Below are positions 1-8,397 of a stretch of 64,000 nt of DNA, in pieces. Source of the stretch: Lacihabitans sp. CS3-21 (GTDB lineage: Bacteria > Bacteroidota > Bacteroidia > Cytophagales > Spirosomataceae); NCBI RefSeq assembly GCF_024343675.1, contig NZ_RJUD01000015.1, positions 37,384 through 101,383 of the forward strand. The letters are read 5' to 3'. Under the pieces are notes generated by a model. That model ran no database searches. It was not told the origin of the DNA and worked only from the letters and a program-made list of their open reading frames with translations. Within the stretch, counting starts at the first letter, position 1, and the number at the start of each line of letters is the position of its first letter. A program made the translations under genes and the position numbers.

Positions 1-10
1 GGTTTTTAAT

Positions 11-847
11 TTATGACTTTTTTAACATTTCATATAACTCTATTGTGTTTTTTGCCGATTTTGGGTCATGCACCCGAATAATTGAGGCACCGGCTGCTAA
101 GGCATAAATATGGAGTTGTGCAGTGGCTTCTAACGATTCATTTACGTCAATTTGTAGATATTTGTATACCATTGATTTTCTCGAAAGTCCGACAAGTATG
201 GGGTAATTTTCATTTTGAAAAATGGAAAGATTCTTCAAAAGATCATAGTTCTGAATGAGGTCTTTGGCAAACCCAAAGCCAGGGTCAATTATTATATCCT
301 TAACGCCATTTTTTCTTAAATAATTTGCTTTAGAATAGCATTCAAATAGGATATCTGTGTGTAAATCTTTGTAGGTTGTTTGATTTTGCATATTTTCTGG
401 AGTTCCTCTTGTATGCATTAAGATGTAGGGTAGATTGGTCTTGATAATATAAGGAAACATATGACTGTCTAGGTCTCCACCAGAAATATCATTGACAATT
501 TTTGCTCCAGCTTGCACTGCATTTTCGGCTACATTTTTCCTGAAGGTATCTATAGAAATGGTGAGATTTTTGAAATTTTTCAAAAGCGATTCTATGGCCG
601 GTAAAACGCGGTCAATTTCTTCATTTTCAGAAATATTTTTTGCTCCAGGTCTGGTGGAGTATCCGCCAATATCAATAATTGAAGCTCCATTCTCAATCAT
701 TTCATTAGCTTTTTTCAAAAAATCTTCATCAAAAGGATTAAATCTACTATCTTTGTGGAAGGAATCAGGGGTAATATTCATTATTCCCATGATTATTGGT
801 TTTTGAAAACCCAGTAATTCGCCTCCTACATTTATCGTGTTTTTCAT
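11..847 (-). CDS. folP: Dihydropteroate synthase
   Basis: Condenses p-aminobenzoate with 6-hydroxymethyl-dihydropterin diphosphate in the cytoplasmic folate pathway. The protein is 278 aa, the usual length. Visible signatures are GIMNITPDSF near the N-terminus (pterin/diphosphate loop), the IDIGGYSTRPGA segment, the INDISGG-like strand, and a C-terminal SIIRVHD strand typical of this TIM barrel. A TTG three codons upstream (856) is also in frame, but the ATG at 847 is the better start. The gene is divergent from the DUF1599 gene, with only a 37-bp gap that must hold both promoters. No oddities seen. Confidence 0.95.
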   Translation of the reverse strand: MKNTINVGGELLGFQKPIIMGIMNITPDSFHKDSRFNPFDEDFLKKANEMIENGASIIDIGGYSTRPGAKNISENEEIDRVLPAIESLLKNFKNLTISIDTFRKNVAENAVQAGAKIVNDISGGDLDSHMFPYIIKTNLPYILMHTRGTPENMQNQTTYKDLHTDILFECYSKANYLRKNGVKDIIIDPGFGFAKDLIQNYDLLKNLSIFQNENYPILVGLSRKSMVYKYLQIDVNESLEATAQLHIYALAAGASIIRVHDPKSAKNTIELYEMLKKS

Positions 848-884
848 AGTTTGCAAAAAAAACTAAAAATATTGGAAAATATCA

Positions 885-1436
885 ATGTCTAACACAGAAA
901 TTGAATATTCAGAAATAATAAGTAACTGTTTTGAGATTTTCTCGAAGAAGAATTCTGACTATGGTACTTCTTGGAAAATTTTGAGATTGCCGTCTATTAC
1001 AGACCAAATTTTTATTAAAGCCCAAAGAATCCGTACCATTCAAGAGAATGGTTTCTCGAGAGTGGAGGAGGGGCAAATACCTGAGTTTATTGGAATCATC
1101 AATTATTGTGTGATGGCTCTGATACTTATATCAGAAGACAATACCAGTGATGATTTAAGCGATTTGCAACTTGCTTATAATGTGCAAATTTCTGAAGTTA
1201 GAGAACTCCTATTTAACAAAAATCATGATTATGGTGAAGCTTGGAGAGAAATGCGGGTCAGTTCCATGACAGATATTATACTAATGAAATTGCTTAGGAT
1301 AAAGCAAATTGAAGATAATAATGGGAAAACCATAATTTCGGAAGGTATTAAGGCTGGCTATCAAGACATAATAAATTATTCAGTATTTTGCCTTATCAAG
1401 TTAAAATACGTACAATTACAACAAATTCAGCAGTAA
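885..1436 (+). CDS. DUF1599 protein with two tandem domain copies
   Basis: A 183-aa soluble protein built of two copies of one alpha-helical unit, about residues 8-85 and 100-180. Each copy has a K-(K/N)-x-DYG-x-(S/A)-W motif, then a block like S(I/M)TD-I-x-K-x-x-RI, and a closing IINY helix. This is the DUF1599 pattern, also called nucleotide modification associated domain 1. Family knowledge: the biochemical role is unknown, and a link to nucleotide metabolism is only suggested by the name. It heads a run with the BT_3928-like gene (2-bp gap) and aroK (2-bp gap), so the three are probably cotranscribed. Confidence 0.85.
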   Translation: MSNTEIEYSEIISNCFEIFSKKNSDYGTSWKILRLPSITDQIFIKAQRIRTIQENGFSRVEEGQIPEFIGIINYCVMALILISEDNTSDDLSDLQLAYNVQISEVRELLFNKNHDYGEAWREMRVSSMTDIILMKLLRIKQIEDNNGKTIISEGIKAGYQDIINYSVFCLIKLKYVQLQQIQQ

Positions 1437-1438
1437 AA

Positions 1439-2563
1439 ATGAAGTTATTAGCAAATTTATCAAGAATTCTTGTTGGCTTAGAATTTATATTTTCTGGTTT
1501 TGTAAAAGTAGTAGATCCCTATGGGACAGGTTTGAAGCTTCAAGAGTATTTTGAAGTTTTTGGTGGAGATCTACCCATGTTTGCTTCTTTTTTTAATGGT
1601 TTGGCACACAATGCATTAGGCTTGTCTTTGGTTTTTTGTTGCTTAGAATTGGTATTGGGAGTTGCTTTGCTTTTTAGCTTTCGAATGAAATTGACCTCCT
1701 GGATGGTACTAGGGCTCATGGTCTTTTTTACCTTTTTGACTTTCTATTCGGCATATTTTAACAAAGTGACAGACTGCGGTTGTTTTGGTGACTTTCTGAA
1801 ATTAAAACCTTGGGATTCTTTTACAAAAGATATCATCAGTATGGTTTTCATTTTGATTATCTTTTCTCATCGTAACAAATTTGGAAAATCTGAATTTGGT
1901 ACTCCAATGGTTCTGATTGCGACTATTATTTCTATAGGTATTGGAGTTTATGCTATCAGATATCTGCCTATTCTTGATTTTTTGCCTTATGCAACTGGTA
2001 AAAGTATTCCTAAACAAATGGAGAGACCAGACATAAAACCCGATTTGAAGTATGTTTTTCTTGATAAAAAAGAGAATAAGGAGATTGACAGTAAAGAATA
2101 TTTGGCAGATACCAATAGATACAAATATGTTTCATCGGTTGTTTTGAATGAAGACCTATTGAAAGCAAAAATTACGGATTATAGTATTGCTGATAGTTCG
2201 GGGAATGATTTTACACAGCAAACTTTTGAAGGAAAAGTGTTTTTTATTGTTTTGAAAAAGAAAGAGGGACTTGAGGATTTAGACTTTGTCCCAATAAACA
2301 AATTGGCGAATAAATTAGCCAGAAGGAAAATTAAACCAATGATAATCACCTCAATACCGACGGAGGAATATTTAGGTTTGAAGAAAGAAAAAGGAATATC
2401 TTTTGATTATTATACTTGCGATGAAAAAGTCTTGAAAACCATGGCAAGAAATAATCCAGTTTTTGTATTATTAAATGACGGCGTTGTGGTAAAGAAATGG
2501 AGTTATAACAATATTCCTACCGCCGATCAAGTAAATGAATTGATAATTAGTACTAAGTTTTAA
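1439..2563 (+). CDS. BT_3928-like DoxX/MauE-type membrane protein with thioredoxin-like C-terminus
   Basis: A 374-aa inner-membrane protein. The first ~170 residues form about four to five membrane segments of DoxX/MauE type, beginning RILVGLEFIFSGFVK and including a DCGCFGD cysteine motif between helices. The remaining ~170 residues are a soluble domain resembling a thioredoxin-like fold without an obvious CxxC. Family knowledge: BT_3928-type proteins are widespread in Bacteroidota and uncharacterised, and DoxX/MauE relatives work in membrane redox chemistry. An in-frame start exists at 1388, but the ATG at 1439 lies 2 bp after the upstream stop and gives a clean first helix. Confidence 0.82.
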   Translation: MKLLANLSRILVGLEFIFSGFVKVVDPYGTGLKLQEYFEVFGGDLPMFASFFNGLAHNALGLSLVFCCLELVLGVALLFSFRMKLTSWMVLGLMVFFTFLTFYSAYFNKVTDCGCFGDFLKLKPWDSFTKDIISMVFILIIFSHRNKFGKSEFGTPMVLIATIISIGIGVYAIRYLPILDFLPYATGKSIPKQMERPDIKPDLKYVFLDKKENKEIDSKEYLADTNRYKYVSSVVLNEDLLKAKITDYSIADSSGNDFTQQTFEGKVFFIVLKKKEGLEDLDFVPINKLANKLARRKIKPMIITSIPTEEYLGLKKEKGISFDYYTCDEKVLKTMARNNPVFVLLNDGVVVKKWSYNNIPTADQVNELIISTKF

Positions 2564-2565
2564 GA

Positions 2566-3087
2566 ATGACGACAAATATTTTTATGTTGGGGATGCCATC
2601 CTCAGGAAAAAGTACCCTTGGAAGACAATTAGCAAAAGAATTAAATTATGATTTTATTGATTTAGATAAAAAAATTGAAATCTCCGAAGGAAAGAAAATT
2701 AATGAGATTTTTAATTTAGAAGGTGAGGAGTATTTCAGAAAACTGGAAACAGATCAACTCAAAAAAATCGAACCAGACACTAAATTAGTAGTGGCTACAG
2801 GCGGAGGTACACCTTGCTTTAACAATAACATGGCCATCATAAAAGGAGGTGGAATAAGCGTGTTTCTAGACGTAAAGCCCTACAAATTAGAAGAAAGAAT
2901 GCGAAACTCTAAGAAAAACAACAGACCAATGTTTAGCTTAGAAAGCGATTCACTCATTGATACTTTGTTGAAAACTTACGAGTCTCGAATAGACATATAC
3001 AAACAAGCAGATATTGTTATTGAAGGTGATACAGATGCCAACACAATTATGTGGATTTTGGATGCTCACTTTAGAACACTTAAGTGA
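2566..3087 (+). CDS. aroK: Shikimate kinase
   Basis: Phosphorylates shikimate at the 3-hydroxyl with ATP, the fifth step of chorismate synthesis. The protein is 173 aa, the standard length. It shows the P-loop GMPSSGKST at residues 8-16, DLDKKIE (metal/shikimate Asp) near residue 33, the ATGGGTP shikimate-binding loop around residue 80, and an RPMF lid segment near 122. It starts 2 bp after the BT_3928-like gene and probably shares its transcript. No terminator hairpin was seen in the 103 bp that follow. Confidence 0.95.
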   Translation: MTTNIFMLGMPSSGKSTLGRQLAKELNYDFIDLDKKIEISEGKKINEIFNLEGEEYFRKLETDQLKKIEPDTKLVVATGGGTPCFNNNMAIIKGGGISVFLDVKPYKLEERMRNSKKNNRPMFSLESDSLIDTLLKTYESRIDIYKQADIVIEGDTDANTIMWILDAHFRTLK

Positions 3088-3196
3088 AATAAGGCTTACT
3101 TTGGTAATTTTTTGGTGTTGCCTTACACATATTTCATTACATTGGAATTTTTTCACTTCAAGGTTTTAGTGTCCTGAATCTTTAAAATTATTGTTG

Positions 3197-5272
3197 ATGA
3201 GGATATTAAATATACTTTCAGTATTTATTTTTCTGATTTTTTTGGCAGCATATTGTTATGATGTCTCGCTTAATTTTCAGAACTTTCCTATAGCTGACGA
3301 CTACGAGGCCTTCTTTGACTTCAATAATAAGTTTTTTGCACTTAATGGTTTTTGGGAAAGAATAGGCTTGGTATTCTCGCAACATAATGAACACCGCATA
3401 GCTACGCTAAGAATAATTAACCTTACGTATTTTTATTTTTTTGGAAAGATTGATCTTGCCGTTTTTAGAATTATAGGTCTCGTTTTTTATGTTTTCTCTA
3501 TGGTCTTCTTGTACCTAGAGTCAGAGTTTAGTGTTAAACGGTTCTATTTTTTTCTGCCTATTCCAATTTTGATGCTAAGTTTTGCCTATGCCGAAATTTA
3601 TTATTTGGCTATGGAATCTCTTAGTCATTTTCCAATGATATTTTTTACGGTTGCAACTATTTACACAGCCATAAGTAAGAAATTTATTTTTTTGCCGCTT
3701 TTGTTTTTGTTCTTTGGTGTATTTTCCAATGGGAACGGAATATTGTTAATGCCCATAGTTTTTATAGGTTTGGCTTTCCAAAAAGAATTCAAGAGGTTGT
3801 TAATCTGGACCTTATTTTCACTGTTGATTTCTTATATTTATTTTCACGATTATGAAAGCGGTAAAAGTGTACTGAAGTTAGAAATAATTCCTTATTTATT
3901 TAAAGTTTATCCAATTTATATTGGTGGAATTGGCGGTTTTGGCTCTTTGAAAACAAACATGGTTCTTGGTATTGTGGCTCTTGCCCTAATCGTATATTTT
4001 GTGATTTTTAGAAAAGTATATAAAAAGGAATTAAGCCTAACTTTAATGATTGTTTTCTATTTGTTAACTTTTTTGATAATATCCATAAAAAGAAACGAAT
4101 ATGGTACTGAATTTTTGCAAAGAGGGGCTTATTTGATAAACAGTATTATGATTTTTGTCCTGCTTTATCTACTTTTTTTTAAGGAGTTTTTGAGGCCCTG
4201 GAAACTCGAAAATAGTTTTACAAAAGTTTCCTTATTTTTTTCATCTATTATCTTGGTAGGTTTTGCCTACCAAATAAAAAATTACAGAACTTGGATAGAA
4301 ACACTCAAATATGATGAAGTATTAACTCGGAATGATGAAATGATGTATTTGGGAAATACATTAGATTTATACAAAGCTAGAAAAACCATTTATAATATTC
4401 CTTTGGTTTCAAATCATAGGATTGAAAATTTAGTGGAAAAGGGATATTTTGATTTAAATAAAATCAAAGAAAGTGTAGTTTCTCAAGTTTTTGATCCGAC
4501 CAATAGGGAAATACGTATGGTTTCAGATGGATTTGGATTTGAAATAAAGAAAATTGAAGGTTTAGCAATAAAGGAGAATCCTTATATTAGAATAAAGGGT
4601 ATTTATAGTGGAGTTTTTCAAGCCAAAAGCCTGAAATTGGGAATTGTTATTGAATCCAAAGGGAATAAATCTTATTTCCTAATTCCAGCATTAAATTCTC
4701 ACCTCAGTTTTTTTCAGGTAGCTAAAGCCCAAACCGTTGGTTTTGATTTCTTATTGCCAAAGGAATATTTGCGAAATTTAGATGTTAAGATTTCTATTTT
4801 CAGACTAGAGGATAATGCAATAAAGATTTGTGGAAAATGGCTGTTATTAGATAACGACTTTGTTAATAACGGAAATATGACGAAGTCAAAAGTTAATTTG
4901 TTAACAGAAGGGGCTAGATTTAAGGAAGATACGGTCTCAAGACCGATTTTGGAGGAAGCTTTTAATTTGGATAATTTTCATGAGATTGTATTGAATCTTG
5001 CTAATCTAAAGCATACCAATAAATCAACTAAGTACTTCCTCATATTTCATGGTGAGGATGGAAGTAGTTTTTTAAGCGTTTTAAATCCCTACAAGACAGA
5101 GAAAAACAAGAATGTTTTTTATACTAAATTTGAGTTTGAACAAGTAAAAGAATATCTCAAAAAGCGTAATTCTGTTTTTAAACTTGATTTATTAGTTAAT
5201 ACTAATGACCAAATGTATGTATCGCATTTAGAATCTGTTTACTATTTCTATTCAAAAGATAAGGTTAATTAA
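3197..5272 (+). CDS. Multi-pass membrane protein, GT-C-like glycosyltransferase candidate
   Basis: A 691-aa protein with roughly ten hydrophobic helices in the first ~400 residues and a ~290-aa hydrophilic C-terminal part. The first extracytoplasmic loop carries an acidic ADDYEAF motif and, slightly later, QHNEHR. An acidic motif after the first helix is characteristic of GT-C enzymes that use lipid-linked sugars. Two TTG codons precede the chosen ATG. The exact family and substrate are not recognised. It lies just before two sugar-nucleotide epimerases and a GT2, so a role in surface-glycan assembly is inferred, although a promoter separates it from them. Confidence 0.6.
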   Translation: MRILNILSVFIFLIFLAAYCYDVSLNFQNFPIADDYEAFFDFNNKFFALNGFWERIGLVFSQHNEHRIATLRIINLTYFYFFGKIDLAVFRIIGLVFYVFSMVFLYLESEFSVKRFYFFLPIPILMLSFAYAEIYYLAMESLSHFPMIFFTVATIYTAISKKFIFLPLLFLFFGVFSNGNGILLMPIVFIGLAFQKEFKRLLIWTLFSLLISYIYFHDYESGKSVLKLEIIPYLFKVYPIYIGGIGGFGSLKTNMVLGIVALALIVYFVIFRKVYKKELSLTLMIVFYLLTFLIISIKRNEYGTEFLQRGAYLINSIMIFVLLYLLFFKEFLRPWKLENSFTKVSLFFSSIILVGFAYQIKNYRTWIETLKYDEVLTRNDEMMYLGNTLDLYKARKTIYNIPLVSNHRIENLVEKGYFDLNKIKESVVSQVFDPTNREIRMVSDGFGFEIKKIEGLAIKENPYIRIKGIYSGVFQAKSLKLGIVIESKGNKSYFLIPALNSHLSFFQVAKAQTVGFDFLLPKEYLRNLDVKISIFRLEDNAIKICGKWLLLDNDFVNNGNMTKSKVNLLTEGARFKEDTVSRPILEEAFNLDNFHEIVLNLANLKHTNKSTKYFLIFHGEDGSSFLSVLNPYKTEKNKNVFYTKFEFEQVKEYLKKRNSVFKLDLLVNTNDQMYVSHLESVYYFYSKDKVN

Positions 5273-5310
5273 CCAAAATTTTATTCAAAGCCATGTATTT
5301 TGATGAAGAG

Positions 5311-5350
5311 AATGGATTTCCCTCATCCATTTTATTTGTTTTATGAGGGA
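5311..5350. repeat. Two overlapping, mutually exclusive inverted repeats
   Basis: AATGGAT (5311-5317) pairs with ATCCATT (5325-5331), and TCCCTCAT (5319-5326) pairs with ATGAGGGA (5343-5350). The two hairpins share bases, so only one can form at a time. The second has the promoter's -33 TTTG in its loop. They may terminate readthrough from the membrane-protein gene or act as an operator; neither use is shown. Confidence 0.5.
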
Positions 5351-5365
5351 GTATTGATAAATTTG
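5335..5365 (+). promoter_or_regulatory. Bacteroidota-type promoter of the epimerase/GT2 operon
   Basis: A -33 box TTTG (5335-5338) is followed after 19 bp by a -7 box TAAATTTG (5358-5365), matching the TTTG-N17-23-TAnnTTTG pattern of Bacteroidota sigma factor promoters. Transcription would start about 5371, leaving a leader of roughly 65 nt before the ATG at 5438. Confidence 0.6.
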
Positions 5366-5437
5366 CGTCCTATTTTAGAAGCATCCGCACAAATTTTTAA
5401 ATAACTGGTTGATTTTATATATCGCAAATTTAATTAA

Positions 5438-6499
5438 ATGATAATTGTAGTTACGGGAGGTGCTGGGTTTATTGGTTCTACACTTTGTATTAAACTCAAA
5501 GAGAAATACCCAAGTTACAAAATCATAGCATTTGATAATTTAAAAAGAAGGGGTTCTGAGTTAAACCTGATAGATTTTAAAGAAAAAGGAATTGAGTTTG
5601 TACATGGCGACATTAGAAATTCTGAGGATTTAAGTGCATTATCAGGTTTTGATGTTTTGATAGAGGCCTCAGCCGAACCATCCGTAATGTCAGGTCTAAA
5701 TTCTGACCCAAGCTACGTTATAAATAATAATCTTTATGGCTCAATAAACTGTTTTAATTTATGTTTGAAACACAAGGCCAAGCTTATATTTCTTTCCACA
5801 AGTAGAGTATATCCCATAGCCAATATTGAAGAAGCAGCGTTTATTGAAGAAGAAACGAGATTCTCATTTTTAGATAATCAAAAAGAAAAAGGCATATCTA
5901 GCGAAGGTATATCAGAGGATTTTACACTTTTTGGTGCTCGGTCATTTTATGGGACTACCAAATTGTCTTCAGAACTTTTTATTCAAGAATATTCTTCTTT
6001 TTATAACCTCGAAGCAGCTATTACTAGGTTTGGCGTAATTGCTGGTCCGAGACAAATGGGCAAAACCGATCAAGGGGTAGTTACACTTTGGATGGCAAAA
6101 CACTATTGGAAGCAATCATTGAAATATATAGGTTACGGTGGCCTTGGAAAACAAGTTAGGGATATCCTACATGTTGACGATTTAGTAGACTTGATTGATA
6201 TTCAAATCCATAATATTTCAAAATTCACTGGAAAAGTTTTTAATGCCGGAGGAGGTAAAGGATCCAGTGTATCACTTTTAGAAATGACCAGCATTTGTGA
6301 GGAAATTTCAGGAAACAAAATCCCAATAGGTTCCGAAATAGATAACAGACCTGCTGATTTAAGAATTTATATTACAGATAATTCTAAAATTGAACGTGAA
6401 ATCGGTTGGAGTCCCCAAAAAACTGCATCGCAGATATTCTCTGATATCCATCAATGGATAAATACAAATGAAAAGCAATTAGAAAATATTTTAAAGTAA
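5438..6499 (+). CDS. NAD-dependent sugar-nucleotide epimerase/dehydratase (CDP-paratose epimerase-like)
   Basis: A 353-aa extended short-chain dehydrogenase that should act on a nucleotide-activated sugar in the cytoplasm. It has the NAD-binding GGAGFIG at residues 7-13, a conserved STSRVYP strand and the catalytic pair Y171-x3-K175 in YGTTK. Further on it has an IAGPRQMG substrate segment and GKQVRDILHVDDL. Overall it looks most like CDP-paratose/CDP-tyvelose-type epimerases, but the actual substrate cannot be told. It is followed after 3 bp by a second, different epimerase and then by a GT2, which suggests a short operon making and transferring an unusual sugar. Confidence 0.85.
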   Translation: MIIVVTGGAGFIGSTLCIKLKEKYPSYKIIAFDNLKRRGSELNLIDFKEKGIEFVHGDIRNSEDLSALSGFDVLIEASAEPSVMSGLNSDPSYVINNNLYGSINCFNLCLKHKAKLIFLSTSRVYPIANIEEAAFIEEETRFSFLDNQKEKGISSEGISEDFTLFGARSFYGTTKLSSELFIQEYSSFYNLEAAITRFGVIAGPRQMGKTDQGVVTLWMAKHYWKQSLKYIGYGGLGKQVRDILHVDDLVDLIDIQIHNISKFTGKVFNAGGGKGSSVSLLEMTSICEEISGNKIPIGSEIDNRPADLRIYITDNSKIEREIGWSPQKTASQIFSDIHQWINTNEKQLENILK

Positions 6500-6502
6500 A
6501 TT

Positions 6503-7564
6503 ATGAATATAGCTATAGTTACCGGTTCTGCTGGATTAATTGGAAGCGAATCTGTAAGGTTTTTTTCTGATAAAATGGATTTGGTTATTGGAATAGATAA
6601 CGATCAAAGAGCCTATTTTTTTGGGAAAGATGCTTCTACTGAAAGAAGTAAGAATGAATTGGAAGAAACTATTCAAAATTACAAGCATTATTCTATTGAT
6701 ATCAGAAATTATGAAGCTTTAAAAGTTGTTTTTGAGCAATATGGTGCTGACCTAAAGCTGATAATTCATACTGCTGCACAGCCAAGTCATGATTGGGCTG
6801 CCAAAGAACCGTTGACAGACTTTACTATAAATGCAAACGGGACACTCCATATGCTGGAACTTACACGCTTATTTTGTCCGAAAGCGGTTTTTATTTTTAC
6901 ATCTACTAATAAGGTTTACGGGGATACGCCAAATTATTTGCCTTTAATTGAACAAGATAAGCGATGGGAGATTTCTGAAGATCATGCTTATTTTGAGCAC
7001 GGAATAGATGAAAACATGAGCATTGACAATTCCAAGCATTCACTTTTTGGGGCTTCCAAGGTAGCCGCTGATGTGTTGGCTCAGGAATATGGTAAGTACT
7101 TTGGTATGAATGTGGCCGTGTTTAGAGGAGGATGTTTAACAGGTCCAAATCACTCGGGTACACAACTACACGGATTTCTCTCTTATTTGATGAAATGTGC
7201 CGTTACTGGTAATCACTATACGGTTTTTGGATATAAAGGTAAGCAAGTAAGAGACAATATACATTCCTATGACCTTGTAAATATGTTCTACCATTTTTAT
7301 ATGAACCCTAGGCATGGAGAGGTTTATAACGCAGGTGGTGGTAGACATTCAAATTGTTCTATGACAGAGGCAATCGAGATTTGTGAATCCATAACTGGTA
7401 ATAAAATGAATTATAGTTATGCAGAAGATAATAGAATTGGGGATCACATTTGGTATATATCCGATGTATCTAAGTTCAAAAATCACTACCCTGAATGGAA
7501 TTATAAATACAACCTGAACGATATTCTCGAACAGATTTTTTCTCAGCAAGTAAAACTGAAATAA
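6503..7564 (+). CDS. NAD-dependent epimerase/dehydratase with Phe at the catalytic Tyr position
   Basis: A 353-aa extended SDR, clearly related to but distinct from its upstream neighbour. It has a GSAGLIG NAD loop (residues 8-14), the TSTNKVYGD strand, [11 protein letters not shown], and [14 protein letters not shown]. Where the family normally has YxxxK it has F182-G-A-S-K186, so the acid/base tyrosine is replaced by Phe while the lysine is kept. It may use another residue, perform a partial reaction, or act only as partner of the first epimerase. It starts 3 bp after the upstream stop and lies in the same operon as the GT2 after it. Confidence 0.8.
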   Translation: MNIAIVTGSAGLIGSESVRFFSDKMDLVIGIDNDQRAYFFGKDASTERSKNELEETIQNYKHYSIDIRNYEALKVVFEQYGADLKLIIHTAAQPSHDWAAKEPLTDFTINANGTLHMLELTRLFCPKAVFIFTSTNKVYGDTPNYLPLIEQDKRWEISEDHAYFEHGIDENMSIDNSKHSLFGASKVAADVLAQEYGKYFGMNVAVFRGGCLTGPNHSGTQLHGFLSYLMKCAVTGNHYTVFGYKGKQVRDNIHSYDLVNMFYHFYMNPRHGEVYNAGGGRHSNCSMTEAIEICESITGNKMNYSYAEDNRIGDHIWYISDVSKFKNHYPEWNYKYNLNDILEQIFSQQVKLK

Positions 7565-7593
7565 TTGTTTTTTTTCAATTAACCCAAACATAA

Positions 7594-8331
7594 GTGAAGC
7601 TAAGTATTGTTATTCCTGCTTACAATGAAGCAGAGTCTATTGGTGAAACCATTGAAGAATTGGTATCTGTTCTTTCTCAAAAACAGTTAGCCTACGAGAT
7701 TTTAGTGGTGAATGACAATTCGAAGGATAATACACTTGAGGTTTTGGAGGCTCTGAAATTAAAATATCCTTCGCTAAATTATGTTACCAATGCAGGACCG
7801 AATGGTTTTGGCTATGCGGTAAGATTTGGACTGGAGCGTTTCTCTGGTGACTGTGTGGCTGTTATGATGGCAGATTTATCAGACTCACCACACGATCTTG
7901 TGAAGTTCTACGACACCATGTTAGCAGGTGACTATGACTGTGTTTTCGGTAGTCGGTTTATGAAAGGTGGTAAAACCATCGATTATCCTGCCGTGAAAAA
8001 AGTAATAAACAGAGTTGCGAATGCCATTATAAGAATGGTAATGAATATTAAATACAACGATACTACTAATGCGTTTAAACTCTATAAAAGGCATACAATA
8101 GAAGGTTTAAAGCCTTTTTTGTCACCACATTTTAATCTTACGATTGAACTTCCACTGAAGGCAATCATTAGGGGCTTTAATTTTGCGGTTGTTCCTAATT
8201 CATGGACAAATAGAAAATATGGAGAATCGAAACTGAAAATCAGAGAGATGGGAAGTAGGTACTTCTTTATATTGATGTATTGTTTTATAGAGAAATATTT
8301 TTCTCGAGGAGATTTCGAGAAGAAATGGTAA
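7594..8331 (+). CDS. Family 2 glycosyltransferase (dolichyl-phosphate mannose synthase-like)
   Basis: A 245-aa soluble GT-A enzyme expected to transfer a nucleotide-activated sugar to a polyprenyl-phosphate or similar acceptor at the inner face of the membrane. The N-terminus is SIVIPAYNEAESI, followed by NDNSKDNT and the metal-binding acidic segment MMADLSDSP near residue 90. There is no C-terminal membrane anchor. The start is GTG at 7594, 29 bp after the second epimerase. Inference: it uses the sugar made by the two epimerases, or transfers it to a carrier for the GT-C-like protein. Confidence 0.85.
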   Translation: MKLSIVIPAYNEAESIGETIEELVSVLSQKQLAYEILVVNDNSKDNTLEVLEALKLKYPSLNYVTNAGPNGFGYAVRFGLERFSGDCVAVMMADLSDSPHDLVKFYDTMLAGDYDCVFGSRFMKGGKTIDYPAVKKVINRVANAIIRMVMNIKYNDTTNAFKLYKRHTIEGLKPFLSPHFNLTIELPLKAIIRGFNFAVVPNSWTNRKYGESKLKIREMGSRYFFILMYCFIEKYFSRGDFEKKW

Positions 8332-8345
8332 ATATTATAGACAAA

Positions 8346-8380
8346 AAGGCGATTTTGAATTTACAAAATCGCCTTTTTTA
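8346..8380. terminator. Bidirectional intrinsic terminator
   Basis: Stem AGGCGATTTTG (8347-8357) and CAAAATCGCCT (8364-8374), 6-nt loop, with an A-run on the left and a T-run on the right. It serves both the GT2 gene and the convergent porin gene. Confidence 0.85.
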
Positions 8381-8397
8381 ATGTTATTTTTTACATA

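Noticed and set aside
5293..5346. A 17-codon open frame before the epimerase operon as a leader peptide.
   Set aside because: It ends before the predicted transcription start and shows no run of regulatory codons.
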